Shown here: positions 12,198 through 24,112 of the stretch, in pieces
Layout: each line of letters starts with the position of its first letter
Numbering within the stretch: the first letter of the stretch is position 1
Assembly (NCBI GenBank): GCA_001466705.2
Contig: LATX02000208.1
Location: 124,001-188,000 of the forward strand
DNA length: 64,000 nucleotides
Source: Moniliophthora roreri
Taxonomy: Eukaryota > Basidiomycota > Agaricomycetes > Agaricales > Marasmiaceae
Direction of reading: 5' to 3'
Made by a program: the position numbers and the translations under genes
Notes under the pieces: generated by a model
Told to the model about the DNA's origin: nothing
Seen by the model: the letters and a program-made list of their open reading frames with translations, nothing else
Databases searched by the model: none

Positions 12198-13043
12198 AGA
12201 GCAGGGAGGACCAGGAGGCTAATCACGTACTCGTTTTTTGGCCTGATGTTATTTGCTATGCATTTTAACGCAATCACGAAATGGAAACTTCGTGGCAACA
12301 TGATTCCAAGTCCTTCCCAGTCAAGAGCAACACGATTCAGACAGAACAGTGACATACCAGTCTCTGGAGCGTGGACCACCTTGTTTCTCTCCAAGAGGCA
12401 GTAACATTTCATCTAGTCATCGAGAGACCTAGGATCCATCGAAGTCGTGTCTCGAAGATGTAGTCCCGCGGCGACTTGATCGCGAGTAGACTCCGCCGAT
12501 ATCTTTGCAATTTAACACGCGCCGGTTGCAAAGTTATTCTCGTCGTAAATGAGTCGTCATCTTCTGCAACGGGATCAGTGTCATGTTTTATGCCGCCACC
12601 ATTTTGATCTGTATCCGGCTGAAGACATTTGTGCTCTATCATATAATTGACTCTTGGTCCGGAGCGTTTAAGAAGTATCAGTATGTCGAAAAGCGTGATT
12701 AGACAAGAAACGAGATTTACCTAGCTTTTAGCAGTGAGCTGTAGAGGGAGTCAGCATAGAAAGTGTGGCCTATATAGGGTAGCATTTCCTTCCCGCAATG
12801 ACACAGCTTCCATCTTTATTAGTTTCCTGGTATGGTAAGGCGCAGTCGCCACCTGGCTGAAGAGTTTCATTCGGATCATGACGATCTCCCGCATACGAAG
12901 GGCACCCTGTGCTCTGAGGCATCAAGAAGGTCAATAAGGATGCAACACTTGGGTCGAAACCGAAGAATCTCCTCACCCAACCGCTACCACCACCACCACC
13001 ACCACCACCAATCATAGACCAACGTCCGAATCGCCAACGCACC
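12198..13043. other. Intergenic with a short CAC microsatellite
   Basis: No gene recognised. A run of CAC trinucleotides near 12985-13010 lies just upstream of peptide B. A minus-strand open frame at 12409-12642 has no recognisable features. Confidence 0.4.
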
Positions 13044-13285
13044 ATGCGCATTTCGATTGGGCTAGCTTTTGTCGTAATGGCGCTAGGCGTATCCGAGGTA
13101 GCTGCCATGCCCGTTGCGCAGAATGGTGCTCAAGGAAACCATATCGTAGTGAAATACGACCGAAGATTCGTGCGTACAATCCCATTCGTCGTTTGATAAG
13201 AGTCTGATTCAAGCTTTGACCGTGACATTAGGCTTGTTGCATCTATGAGGGTCGAACCCAGACATTCAAATGTACTCGCTGTTGA
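13044..13285 (+). CDS. Small secreted cysteine peptide B (CC-x-CTxC family)
   Basis: Exon 1 (13044-13169) encodes MRISIGLAFVV, an Ala-rich signal end (VAAMP), a short Gln/Asn stretch and YDRRF. Intron 13170-13231 (GTGCGT...TTAG, phase 0). Exon 2 (13232-13285) encodes ACCIYEGRTQTFKCTRC and stops. 59 residues in total. The DRR immediately before the splice junction is a likely Kex2-type processing site that would release an ~18-residue four-cysteine peptide (inference). It lies 1.9 kb upstream of amidohydrolase 1 on the same strand. Near-identical to copy C. Confidence 0.7.
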
Positions 13286-14892
13286 AAGGCAGAATCATGG
13301 ACAATTAACCATAATTGGGTGTTGGTTGTCTTTACATGGTTCGACATGCTCAATTCCGCGCCCTTCTCGATTGCAAGCAACACAGGCGATACCTGTGATT
13401 ATGTCCAGTAGTGAAGATAGACATCATTATTATGAAGTGGAGGAACGCAATGAAGAACACACTTTGTGACTAGTTGAAATTTTTGAGCACGGACACCTTG
13501 TGTCTGTTATCATTTCGCAAAAAAGGAGAAAAGTAAATGAAAATTCATTTGTGGGGCCTCAGATCAACATGGATCGGAAAATTGAGGAGAAAGCATTTAC
13601 CATAAGCTTAGCCCGATAAACATGTTGTCCGTCCTGTTGTTCGTCCTGCGTAAGGCTCCTAGTGGCCGCATCGGATGGGCGCTGAGCCAGCGCTTTCCCT
13701 CTCATGGTGAAAAATTTGCTCTTTGTCAATATTGTCTTCTTCATCTTCAATCCCTTCAGCAAGTCTCAAGCTACCCTATAGACCTTCAAGATGCAATGTC
13801 ATATTAAAAATATGATGCTTGGAGCTACACGGAGGGCTGCTAGCGATGGAATCTCAGGCAGCCAAGTGTTGTATGTATCAGAGAACCACCGACATTGGTC
13901 GTGGATCTGCCTTCGCGCCATAAGTTGCGCACCCGAAACTCTTTTCTTGTTCATCAGCAAAGCTACATCCGTCTTATCCGTATTGCACAAGCGTCGGAAG
14001 ACGGATAAGACTCAATTGCAATACCAATTGACTTTGTCTTGCGCAACGCGGGCCTAGTATTATAGAAGACAAAATAATACCCGAAATACGACACTGGGGC
14101 TAGTGATATTTCTGTGATAATTTTGGTGATATTCCATAGAGACCAGTGTTCATGACATTAGGCACAATAAGAATGACCTCGGATTGATAGGAGTACAAGT
14201 TATGTACATAGGGCTGTTGTAGACTATGAGTGTAGTTATTTCCTTACATTATCCTTTATGCCCATTTGCTCATCTCCCAGACCTGATAAACCAGGTTAGA
14301 ATGGAGATTATAACGAACTGAAAAATCAACTGACTCACTAAATAATCACGGTCCCTGGCCACTCCCGCTTCGCCAACTATTCATTCACGCCCTATGCCCT
14401 CTGCCCAGTGCCTCGGTTGGAGGTGATGTAAATACTTGCATAGTAAAAAAGTCAGGTCAGTCTCAGACACAGCGCCGAGCTAGCAGATCCAGAGACACGG
14501 CGCAGATCAGTTCCAAGGACCAAGGTGTGTAGCTGCGACAAGTCTGTCTGCTTTGCGTGTCTTGAGCGCTTGAGCCTTGAGAGTTACGCGTCCGTGAGAA
14601 ATTTTGGCGTGTCAGAGCTACAGTAGATGGGAGATGACGTTGGGGATGCAGGGGACCAAAAGAGGACGGGGAATTGGCGATGGTTGAGAGCGAAGTTCAA
14701 CGTCGGATAAACAGAGCAACAGTGGAACGGTTTGTTGAACACATGACTCACATGATTCTCACGCTGCCACGGCGGAACTCAACAATCCATCCCGTCTCTC
14801 CCTCTCTGAACGTCTTATCTGTATTGGAGACTGGACCCCACAAGCTGGATAATACACGGAATACAATTAAGAGAGGTGTAGCTTTGCTGATG
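13286..14892. other. Intergenic region upstream of amidohydrolase 1
   Basis: No convincing gene. Parts of 13300-13620 and 13850-13930 recur downstream of peptide C (19100-19500 and 19820-19900) with small insertions, so this belongs to the tandemly duplicated unit. Confidence 0.45.
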
Positions 14893-15214
14893 TTGCTCTC
14901 TGCTCTTTCATCCTGCAACGGTAATTGACAAGAGTAAGAACACGAGATAGCGACATCCCAAAGATAATCTCATGCGAATCGACTTCTCTATCAGCCGAGT
15001 GCATTGCTATAGAATACCTGAGCGAAAATGAGTCAATATTTCTCAGAAATAACGAATAACTCACAATGGGAGTGGAAAGAGCCATATCAGGCAATTACGG
15101 CAAAGGGACGCGATTCGGATCCGTATGTTGCGCACGGACCGAACCGAACCCTAGGATTTAAATTCCCATCGTTGCTGGCTTCTTCTGCTCGTCGTCTAGC
15201 TCGCCCTCGACGCC
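14893..15214 (+). promoter_or_regulatory. Conserved upstream block of the amidohydrolase genes
   Basis: This block recurs upstream of amidohydrolase 2 (about 19950-20303) and, in reverse, upstream of amidohydrolase 3 (about 53324-53700). Shared strings include ATCAGGCAATTACG and AATAACGAATAACTCACA. In this copy a near palindrome TATTTCTCAGAAATA lies just 5' of the second string. Retention in all three copies suggests regulatory function (inference). Confidence 0.45.
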
Positions 15215-18200
15215 ATGTTCGGCGATGAGAAAGGGTCTTTACCAGTGTCTACTCGCCGTCCTCGACAACGACGACACCACCGTTTCCTCATTCTTGTCCT
15301 CCTCCTGTGCCCAATCTCTCTCTTTTCTTATCTCTACGCCTTCAACCTCTACCAGCCCAAGCAGCACGGTACTACTCGGATTCCAATCAATGCTCAGCAG
15401 CTCATATCAAAATGCGCTGAACTGAACACTCTTCCATCTCCTCCGTCAGATTTCCATAACCGGACTGTATCAGACCGGTTTGACGTGCCTCTGACGCCCA
15501 AGAAACCCATATTGATTCGGAATGCTACGATCTGGACTGGTGAGGTCGCTGAAGGGCTGGAAATGGTGTTTGGAGATGTCTTGTTTGATAAAGGAGTGAT
15601 TCGAGCTGTCGGCCCCGACCTTACTTCCAAAAACGCGGATGTTATCGAAGCAAATGGTGCATGGCTTACTGCCGGAATTGTTGACTTACACTCTCATTTG
15701 GGTGTATACTCGGCTCCTGAACTGAGTGGATCGAGCGATGACAACTCCCTAAAGCAGATTACGCAGCCTTGGTTGCGTTCTCTCGATGGGTTGAATACGC
15801 ACGACGAGGCATATCGGTTGAGTATTTCTGGAGGTGTAACGACGGCTGTGGTCTTACCTGGTAGTGCAAATGCAATTGGTACGTCTTTCCGCCCTCCCAT
15901 CGACTTGTGTGCGTACTAACAAGCCCAAATCAACGCAGGCGGCCAAGCTTTCCCCATAAAACTTCGTCCAACCTCACTCAAATCGTCGTCCTCAATGCTC
16001 CTTGAACCACCTTTCGACGTAAATGGCACCCGTATTCCAGGTCGATGGCGTCAACTTAAACAAGCCTGTGGTGAAAATCCCTCTAGTGTCTACAACGGCG
16101 TACGTATGGACACGATATGGAGCTTCCGTGCTGCATACGAGGAAGCGAGGAAGTTAAAGGTTAAGCAAGATGCCTTTTGCGAGAAGGTTGCAGCTGGGAA
16201 CTGGGCAGCGGTTCAAGCAGAAGGAGACTTTCCCGATGAGCTGCAATGGGAGGCGTTAGTGGATGTACTGAGAGGTAAGGTCAAGATTCAGAATCATTGT
16301 TACGAGGCTGTGGATTTGGATGGCATTATCCGCGTATGTTCAACTTCTCTTTCGGTCTTTTTCGCAGTTTACTGAGCGCCTTCATCGACAGCTAACGAAC
16401 GAATTCAAGTTTTCTATCGCTGCATTCCACCACGCACATGAAGCCTATCTTGTCCCTGGTCTTCTGAGGCAGATGTATGGCCATGCACCAGGCATAGCTA
16501 TGTTCGCTACCACTGGTCGATACAAACGCGAAGCATACCGTGGCTCGGAATTTGCGCCTAGGGTGCTAGCGGATGAGGGTATCGATGTCGTTCTTAAGAT
16601 ATGTAGTTTTTGTTCTTCTTGTACATATATATTAATAAGGTTTATAGAGCGACCACCCAGTAACGAATTCCAGATACCTCTTGCACGAAGCACAGCAAGC
16701 TTTCTACTATGGTCTTCCTGCGAGCTTGGCATTAGCGAGTGTAACTACGACACCGGCAAAGATCGCTGGTTTGGATCATCGAGTCGGGAAGGTTAAGGCT
16801 GGTTGGGATGCTGGTGAGTCACTTTTTTCGTGATTCCGGTCCATTTTCGCACCAAGCGGCGTTTCTTTTCGCTTTATGTGTAACTCGGAACCAAAAGCTT
16901 CTTCTCATCACGTTTCGCAAACACCGCTGACGCAAATCTGCAGACCTCGTCTTATGGGACTCGCATCCCCTTGCACTATCTGCAACACCTATCCAAGTCT
17001 TCATTGACGGGATTCCTCAGCTTTCAGCTCCGTCTACCATCGCACCTTCGCCGCTTAAGCAACAAACTGTACCCAAGACACCAAATTGGGATGCGGAAGC
17101 CGTTGAAGCTGTCAAATTTGACGGGTTGCCTCCACTTGAGGGCAAGAAAGTAGGAAAGGTCGGACAAAGTGGTGAAGGCGTGGTGTTCGATGGGGTTGGG
17201 TCGATGTATGTGAAGAGAGGCGGGAAGGTTGTCGAGTTGTTTTCGTTGTCCCCCGGGTCCGGATGGGCGAGTGTGCTCGTGAAAGAAGGCAAGGTGTCAT
17301 GCATTGCAGGTATCGAGACAACCGAGTTCCGTAGCTGCGTCCAAGACGATTTCCGTAATGGAGAGCAAGTGAGGCTGGATTTGAAAGGTGGTTCATTATC
17401 GTATGTTCTCCTTTCTCTTTCATCTTCCCGTTGACTAAGGCCACATGTAGACCCGGTTTAACATCCTATGGCTCTCCCTTGGGTCTCGTCCACATTGATG
17501 CTGAAGACTCAACAAAAGACCACCCAGCTTCTGACGCGAACGGAGTAATAAGAGCTGTGGATGGATTACTCTTCGAATCTCGAGATGCCCTCCTTGCACA
17601 TCGTTCTGGTGCTACACTGTCGATCACTCCACCACTTTCATCTTCTTCATCGATCCTTGCTGGATTCAGTACTCTTCTATCGACTGGCGCGGCGAACAAG
17701 CTCGCACCGAGAGCTGTGGTGAAGCAAGAGGTTGCTTTGCATGTCAGTGTGAGGTTGAGCAACTCGGAGCTGGGAGTTTCGAGTCAGATTCGGACGTTGC
17801 GCCGAGGTCTTCTAGGACAACTGGATGGTGAACAAGGAGAGGTGTACGCACGCGTCACGAACGGCACAATTCCTCTTATAATCGAAGCGCATTCAGCGGA
17901 TATTATTGCGTCTCTTATATCCCTCAAGGCCGAAGTCGAGAAAGCGAAGAATACCAAGTTGAAAATCGTGTTGGCAGGGGCCACGGAAGCGCACCTATTG
18001 GCGAAAGAGATTGGGAAGGCTGGAGTTGGAGTTGTTATTGAGCAAAGTAGACCTTTCCCGGGTAGTTGGGAGGATATCCGGTTGTAAGCTTCATTTCTTT
18101 AATTGTTCATGTTACACTGGTGTTGACGGTCACTTATAGGTTACCTGGGCCTCCGTTATCGCAGAAAACAGCTATTCAAACGCTTCTGGAAAATAACGTA

Positions 18201-18541
18201 ACCGTAGGAGTCGGTGTAGCTGGCGACGGTTGGAAGAGTTGGTTGAGTAGGAATTTGAGGTGGGACATTGGTTGGGTACGTTTCTTCCACTTCTCTTTCT
18301 TCTACCGTTTGTCGTCTTATGCGTGTACCCTGATTAGGCGGCACTGGATTCGGAAGGAGCTATTTCAACGGCTGACGCACTTTCCCTTGCTTCAACGAAT
18401 ATCGATACACTTTTCGGTCTTACTGGGGAAGAGGTGGATAGCGATCTGGTCGCTGTGAAAGGCGGAAATCTTGTACAATTCGAGGGTAAAGTGGTAGGTG
18501 TGGTCAGTCAGAGGAGAGGGGTTGTTGAAGTGTTTGAGTAA
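15215..18541 (+). CDS. Membrane-anchored amidohydrolase 1 (metal-dependent hydrolase, CE9-like)
   Basis: Eight exons (15215-15878, 15939-16333, 16392-16598, 16648-16813, 16944-17400, 17451-18083, 18140-18275, 18338-18541) total 2,862 nt, 953 residues. A basic N-terminus (RRPRQRRHHR) precedes one hydrophobic helix (~24-42), giving a type II membrane anchor with the enzyme outside or in the lumen. Amidohydrolase signatures: VDLHSHLG metal motif (HSH at 159-161), SGGVTTAVVLPGSANAIGG, FHHAHEAY, and SDHP carrying the likely catalytic Asp. Fungal relatives are often labelled carbohydrate esterase family 9. The twin-domain length (~950 aa) is typical of these fungal forms; substrate unknown. Oddity: the exon 3 donor is AT (16599-16600) where both paralogues have GT, directly before the exon encoding the catalytic SDHP. 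Peptide B lies upstream. Confidence 0.75.
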
Positions 18542-18870
18542 TTTTGGCTCTCGGGGGCGAAGTAGAAAAGTGAAGAATAGAATAGATACAATAAGTCATT
18601 GACGAACGCTGACCCTGAAAATTTTACTTATACATCGAAGCTTGCGACTCGTGCCACCTTGTACCTGTGTGGGTATCGGGCATCACGATTGCCTGCTCAA
18701 CAAAATCTCTTCAAAGCCTGGCAACGGACTTGAATGCGGCGACCCTTTTCACATCACGGCCTGAAGCAAGCCTGAAGGTATTGACCTTAACGTCTGGCTG
18801 GACGGAGTGAGAAAACCCCTTGGCCACACCCAACCGCTACTACCATCAACGCTCAAATCACCAACGCACC
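18542..18870. other. Amidohydrolase 1 downstream sequence, repeated after amidohydrolase 2
   Basis: The stretch up to about 18829 is repeated at 24113-24394. The two copies diverge sharply at a shared GCCAC, which marks one boundary of the duplicated unit. Confidence 0.5.
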
Positions 18871-19106
18871 ACCCGCACTTCAATTGGGCTAGCTTTTGTT
18901 GTAATCGCGTCGGGCGTATCCGAGATAGCTGCAATGCCCATTGCGCAGAATGCTGCTCAAGGAAACCATATCGTCATGAAATATGACCGAAGATACGTGC
19001 GTATAATCCTATTCGTCGTCTGATAAGAGTCTGATTCAAGTTTTAACGTTAGCTTTGTTGCATCTATGAGGCTCAAACCCAGACATTCAAATGTACTGGC
19101 TGTTGA
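18871..19106 (+). pseudogene. Small secreted cysteine peptide C, start codon lost
   Basis: Exon 1-equivalent (18871-18996), intron 18997-19052 (GTGCGT...TTAG) and exon 2 (19053-19106; ends FKCTGC then stop) align codon for codon with peptide B, including SIGLAFVV, AAMPIAQN and YDRRY. At the position of B's ATG this copy reads ACC. The nearest in-frame upstream ATG (18820) would put 17 polar residues before the hydrophobic leader, making signal-peptide function doubtful. The second exon and its four cysteines are intact. It sits 1.4 kb upstream of amidohydrolase 2 on the same strand. Confidence 0.6.
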
Positions 19107-20303
19107 AAGGCAAAAGCATGGATAATTAACCATAATTAGGTGTTGGTTGTCCCTAAATGTTTCGACATACTCGATTCCGCGCCCTTCTCGATCGCGAGCA
19201 GTATAATTCCTTCGCTTAACTGCGTCTAGGCGGGGAGAAGAGTAGTTCTCACTACCACGGTACTTGTTCTGAGGGCGATACCTGTGATTATGTCCAGTAG
19301 TGAAGATAGATATACTTAGTTACACGAGGAACGTAACGAAGAACCTTGAGTGCAGGCATTTCGTGTCTGTGATCGTTTGAAAGCTTTTTTCGCAAAAAAG
19401 GAGAGAACTAAATGAACATTTATTTGTACGAACTCATCAACATGGCTCGGAAAATTGACAAGAAAGCGTTTATCATAAGCTTAGCCACAATGAACCTGTT
19501 GTTCGTTCTGCGGCTGCCTTCAAGAGACAACTGTTGTAGTTCCATTGTACCTGTTAGCGATAGACGTCAACGAGAAGCCCGGGCGTAACCCAGGAACGAC
19601 ATAGACACCAACTATCACATCCTGGAGCCTAGACATGATTTGAAATCTCTGCGTTTGCCAACTGACACTCACAGGAGAAAGAAACGAACCTGGGGGGAGA
19701 AGCCAGCACCTCTAAGTCAACAGCGCCGGCGAAGCATTAAGGGAGAGGAGAGATAGCCATACTCAATGTCTATCTTACCCGCAGTCCCCAGGATTCTCCG
19801 AGTTGACACAGGCATACCATCTCAGGTAGCCAAGTGTTGTATGCCCCGAAGAACCATCGTCATTGGTCGTGGATCTGCATTCGTGCCATAAGTTCCTGAA
19901 GAAGATCATGATGAAGGCTTTGCGCACCCTAAACGTTTTTTCTTGTCGTTCTCCGCTCTTTCATCCTGCCGCGGCAAGTGACAAGAGTAAGAACACGAGA
20001 TAGCACTCTGCTTCTCGTTCAAAACCCCTGACATCCTCGAAGGAGATGACATGCGACTCGACTTCTCTATCAGCCGGGCGCATTGCTATAAAATACCTGA
20101 GCAGAAATGTGTCAATATTTCTCAAAAATAACGAATAACTCACAATGGGAGTAGAAAGAGCCATATCAGGCAATTACGGCAAAGGGACGCGATTCGGATC
20201 CGTGTTACACTGTATGTTGCGCACGGACCGAACCGAACCCTAGGATTTAAATTCCCACCGTTGCTGGCTTCTTCTGCTCGTCATCTTGTTCGTCCTCGAC
20301 GCC
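19107..20303. promoter_or_regulatory. Intergenic region upstream of amidohydrolase 2
   Basis: Largely a diverged copy of 13290-15214. The last ~350 bases (from 19950) contain the conserved upstream block shared by the three amidohydrolase genes. No gene seen. Confidence 0.45.
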
Positions 20304-23300
20304 ATGTTCGGCGATGAGAAAGGGTCTTTACCAGTGTCTACTCACCGTTCTCGACAACGACGACACCACCGTTTCCTCATTCTTGTCCTCCTCCTGTGCC
20401 CAATCTCTCTCTTTTCTTATCTCTATGCCTTCAACCTCTACCAGCCCAAGCAGCACGGTACTACTCGGATTCCAATCAATGCTCAGCAGCTCATATCAAA
20501 ATGCGCTGAACTGAACACGCTTCCATCTCCTCCGCCAGATTTCCATAACCGGACTGTATCAGACCGGTTTGACGTGCCTCTGACGCCCAAGAAACCCATA
20601 TTGATTCGGAATGCTACTATCTGGACTGGTGAAGTCGCTGAAGGGCTGGAAATAGTGTTTGGAGATGTTTTGTTCGACAAAGGAGTTATTCGGGCTGTCG
20701 GCCCCGACCTTACTTCCAAAAACGCGGATGTTATCGAAGCAAATGGTGCATGGCTTACTGCCGGAATTGTTGACCTGCACTCTCATTTGGGTGTAGACTC
20801 GGCTCCTGAATTGAGTGGGTCGAGCGATACCAATTCCCAAAAGCAGATTACGCAGCCTTGGCTGCGCTCTCTCGATGGGTTGAATACGCACGACGAGGCA
20901 TATCGGTTGAGTATTTCTGGAGGTGTAACGACGGCTGTTGTGTTACCTGGTAGTGCCAATGCCATCGGTACGTCTGCTTTTGTTCACTTTTTGCACTTTT
21001 CGTACTCATGAATGAATCCTCTCAGGTGGCCAGGCATTCCCCATAAAACTTCGTCCAACCTCACTCAAATCATCTTCCTCGTTACTTCTTGAACCACCTT
21101 TCGACGTAAATGGCACCCGTATTCCAGGTCGATGGCGTCAACTCAAACAAGCCTGTGGTGAAAACCCTTCTCGTATCTACAATGGCGTACGTATGGACAC
21201 GATATGGAGCTTCCGTGCTGCATACGAGGAAGCGAGGAAGTTAAAGGTTAAGCAAGATGCCTTTTGCGAGAAGGTTGCAGCTGGGAACTGGGCAGCGGTT
21301 CAAGCGGGAGGAGACTTCCCCGATGATCTGCAATGGGAGGCGTTGGTGGATGTGTTGAGAGGCAAAGTCAAGATACAGAATCATTGCTACGAGGCTGTGG
21401 ATTTGGATGGCATTATCCGCGTATGTTCACCTTCTCTTTCGGTCTTTTTCACAGTTTGCTGAGTGCCTTCACCGACAGCTAACGAACGAATTCAAGTTTT
21501 CTATCGCTGCATTCCACCACGCACATGAAGCCTATCTTGTCCCTGGTCTTCTGAGGCAGATGTACGGCCATACACCGGGCATAGCCATGTTCGCTACCAA
21601 TAGTCGATACAAACGCGAAGCATACCGTGGTTCGGAATTTGCGCCTAGAGTGTTAGCTGATGAGGGAATCGATGTCGTTCTTAAGGTATGTCGTTTTTGT
21701 TTTTCCAATACATATATACTAATGAGGCTTATAGAGTGACCACCCAGTAACGAATTCCAGATACCTCTTGCATGAAGCACAGCAAGCTTTCTACTATGGT
21801 CTTCCTGCGAGCTTGGCATTAGCGAGTGTAACTACGACACCGGCAAAGATCGCTGGTTTGGATCATCGAGTCGGGAAGGTTAAGGCTGGTTGGGATGCTG
21901 GTGAGTCACTTTTTTCGTGATTCCGGTCCATTTTCGCACCAAGCGGCGTTTCTTTTCGCTTTATGTGTAACTCGGAACCAAAAGCTTCTTCTCATCACGT
22001 TTCGCAAACACCGCTGACGCAAATCTGCAGACCTCGTCTTATGGGACTCGCATCCCCTTGCACTATCTGCAACACCTATCCAAGTCTTCTATCGCTGCAT
22101 TCCACCACGCACATGAAGCCTATCTTGTCCCTGGTCTTCTGAGGCAGATGTACGGCCATACACCGGGCATAGCCATGTTCGCTACCAATAGTCGATACAA
22201 ACGCGAAGCATACCGTGGTTCGGAATTTGCGCCTAGAGTGTTAGCTGATGAGGGAATCGATGTCGTTCTTAAGGTATGTCGTTTTTGTTTTTCCAATACA
22301 TATATACTAATGAGGCTTATAGAGTGACCACCCAGTAACGAATTCCAGATACCTCTTGCATGAAGCACAGCAAGCTTTCTACTATGGTCTTCCTGCGAGC
22401 TTGGCAACACCGGCAAAGATCGCTGGTTTGGATCATCGAGTCGGGAAGGTTAAGGCTGGTTGGGATGCTGGTGAGTCACTTTTTTCGTGATTCCGGTCCA
22501 TTTTCGCACCAAGCGGCGTTTCTTTTCGCTTTATGTGTAACTCGGAACCAAAAGCTTCTTCTCATCACGTTTCGCAAACACCGCTGACGCAAATCTGCAG
22601 ACCTCGTCTTATGGGACTCGCATCCCCTTGCACTATCTGCAACACCTATCCAAGTCTTCATTGACGGGATTCCTCAGCTTTCAGCTCCGTCTACCATCGC
22701 ACCTTCGCCGCTTAAGCAACAAACTGTACCCAAGACACCAAATTGGGATGCGGAAGCCGTTGAAGCTGTCAAATTTGACGGGTTGCCTCCACTTGAGGGC
22801 AAGAAAGTAGGAAAGGTCGGACAAAGTGGTGAAGGCGTGGTGTTCGATGGGGTTGGGTCGATGTATGTGAAGAGAGGCGGGAAGGTTGTCGAGGTGTTTT
22901 CGCTGTCTCCCGGGTCTGGATTGGCAAGTGTGGTCGTGAAAGAAGGCAAGGTGTCATGCATTGCAGGTATCGAGACAACCGAGTTCCGTAGCTGCGTCCA
23001 AGACGATTTCCGTAATGGAGAGCAAGTGAGGCTGGATTTGAAAGGTGGTTNCTCTCCCTTGGGTCTCGTCCACATTAATGCCGAAGACTCAACAAAAGAC
23101 CACCCAGCTTCTGACGCGAACGGAGTAATAAGAGCTGTGGATGGATTACTCTTCGAATCTCGAGATGCCCTCCTTGCACATCGTTCTGGTGCTACACTGT
23201 CGATCACTCCACCACTTTCATCTTCTTCATCGATCCTTACTGGACTCAGTACTCTTCTGTCGACTGGCGCGGCGAACAAGCTCGCACCGGGAGCTGTGGT

Positions 23301-24112
23301 GAAGCAAGAGGTTGCTTTGCATGTCAGTGTGAGGTTGAGCAACTCGGAGCTGGGAGTTTCGAGTCAGATTCGGACGTTGCGCCGAGGTCTTCTAGGACAA
23401 CTGGATGGTGAACAAGGAGAGGTGTACGCACGCGTCACGAACGGCACAATTCCTCTTATAATCGAAGCGCATTCAGCGGATATTATTGCGTCTCTTATAT
23501 CCCTCAAGGCCGAAGTCGAGAAAGCGAAGAATACCAAGTTGAAAATCGTGTTGGCAGGGGCCACGGAAGCGCACCTATTGGCGAAAGAGATTGGGAAGGC
23601 TGGAGTTGGAGTTGTTATTGAACAGAGTAGACCTTTCCCGGGTAGTTGGGAGGATATCCGGTTGTAAGCTTCATTTCTTTAATTGTTCATGTTACACTGG
23701 TGTTGACGGTCACTTATAGGTTACCTGGGCCTCCGTTATCGCAGAAAACAGCTATTCAAACACTTCTGGAAAATAACGTAACGGTAGGAGTCGGTGTAGC
23801 TGGTGAAGGATGGATGAGTAGGAATCTTCGGTGGGACATTGGTTGGGTACGTTTCTTCTACTTTCCTTTCTTCTGCCGTTTGTCATCTTACACTTGTACT
23901 CCGATTAGGCGGCACTGGATTCGGAGGGAGCTATTTCAACGGCAGACGCACTTTCACTTGCTTCAACGAATATCGATACACTTTTCGGTCTTACTGGGGA
24001 AGAGGTGGATAGCGATCTGGTCGCTGTGAAAGGCGGAAATCTTGTACAATTCGAGGGTAAAGTGGTAGGTGTGGTCAGTCAGAGGAGAGGGGTTGTTGAA
24101 GTGTTTGAGTAA
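20304..24112 (+). pseudogene. Membrane-anchored amidohydrolase 2, disrupted by a tandem exon duplication and an assembly gap
   Basis: Very similar to amidohydrolase 1 throughout: same anchor, HSHLG, FHHAHEAY and SDHP motifs. Exons 1-4 (20304-20967, 21026-21420, 21479-21685, 21735-21900) are intact with canonical donors. A 588-bp block (21501-22088: part of exon 3, exon 4, start of exon 5) is repeated at 22089-22658, the second copy with an 18-nt in-frame deletion. At the junction exon 5 enters exon 3 sequence in the wrong frame and stops at TGA 22114-22116. At 23051 a single N replaces 79 nt present in copy 1 (donor, intron 5 and the start of exon 6). The rest continues to the stop at 24110-24112. 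It is therefore either a true pseudogene or a locally misassembled gene; the N favours caution. Confidence 0.7.

Noticed and set aside
13245..13262. tRNA-like GGGTCGAACCC string
   Set aside because: It lies inside exon 2 of peptide B and no cloverleaf can be drawn around it.
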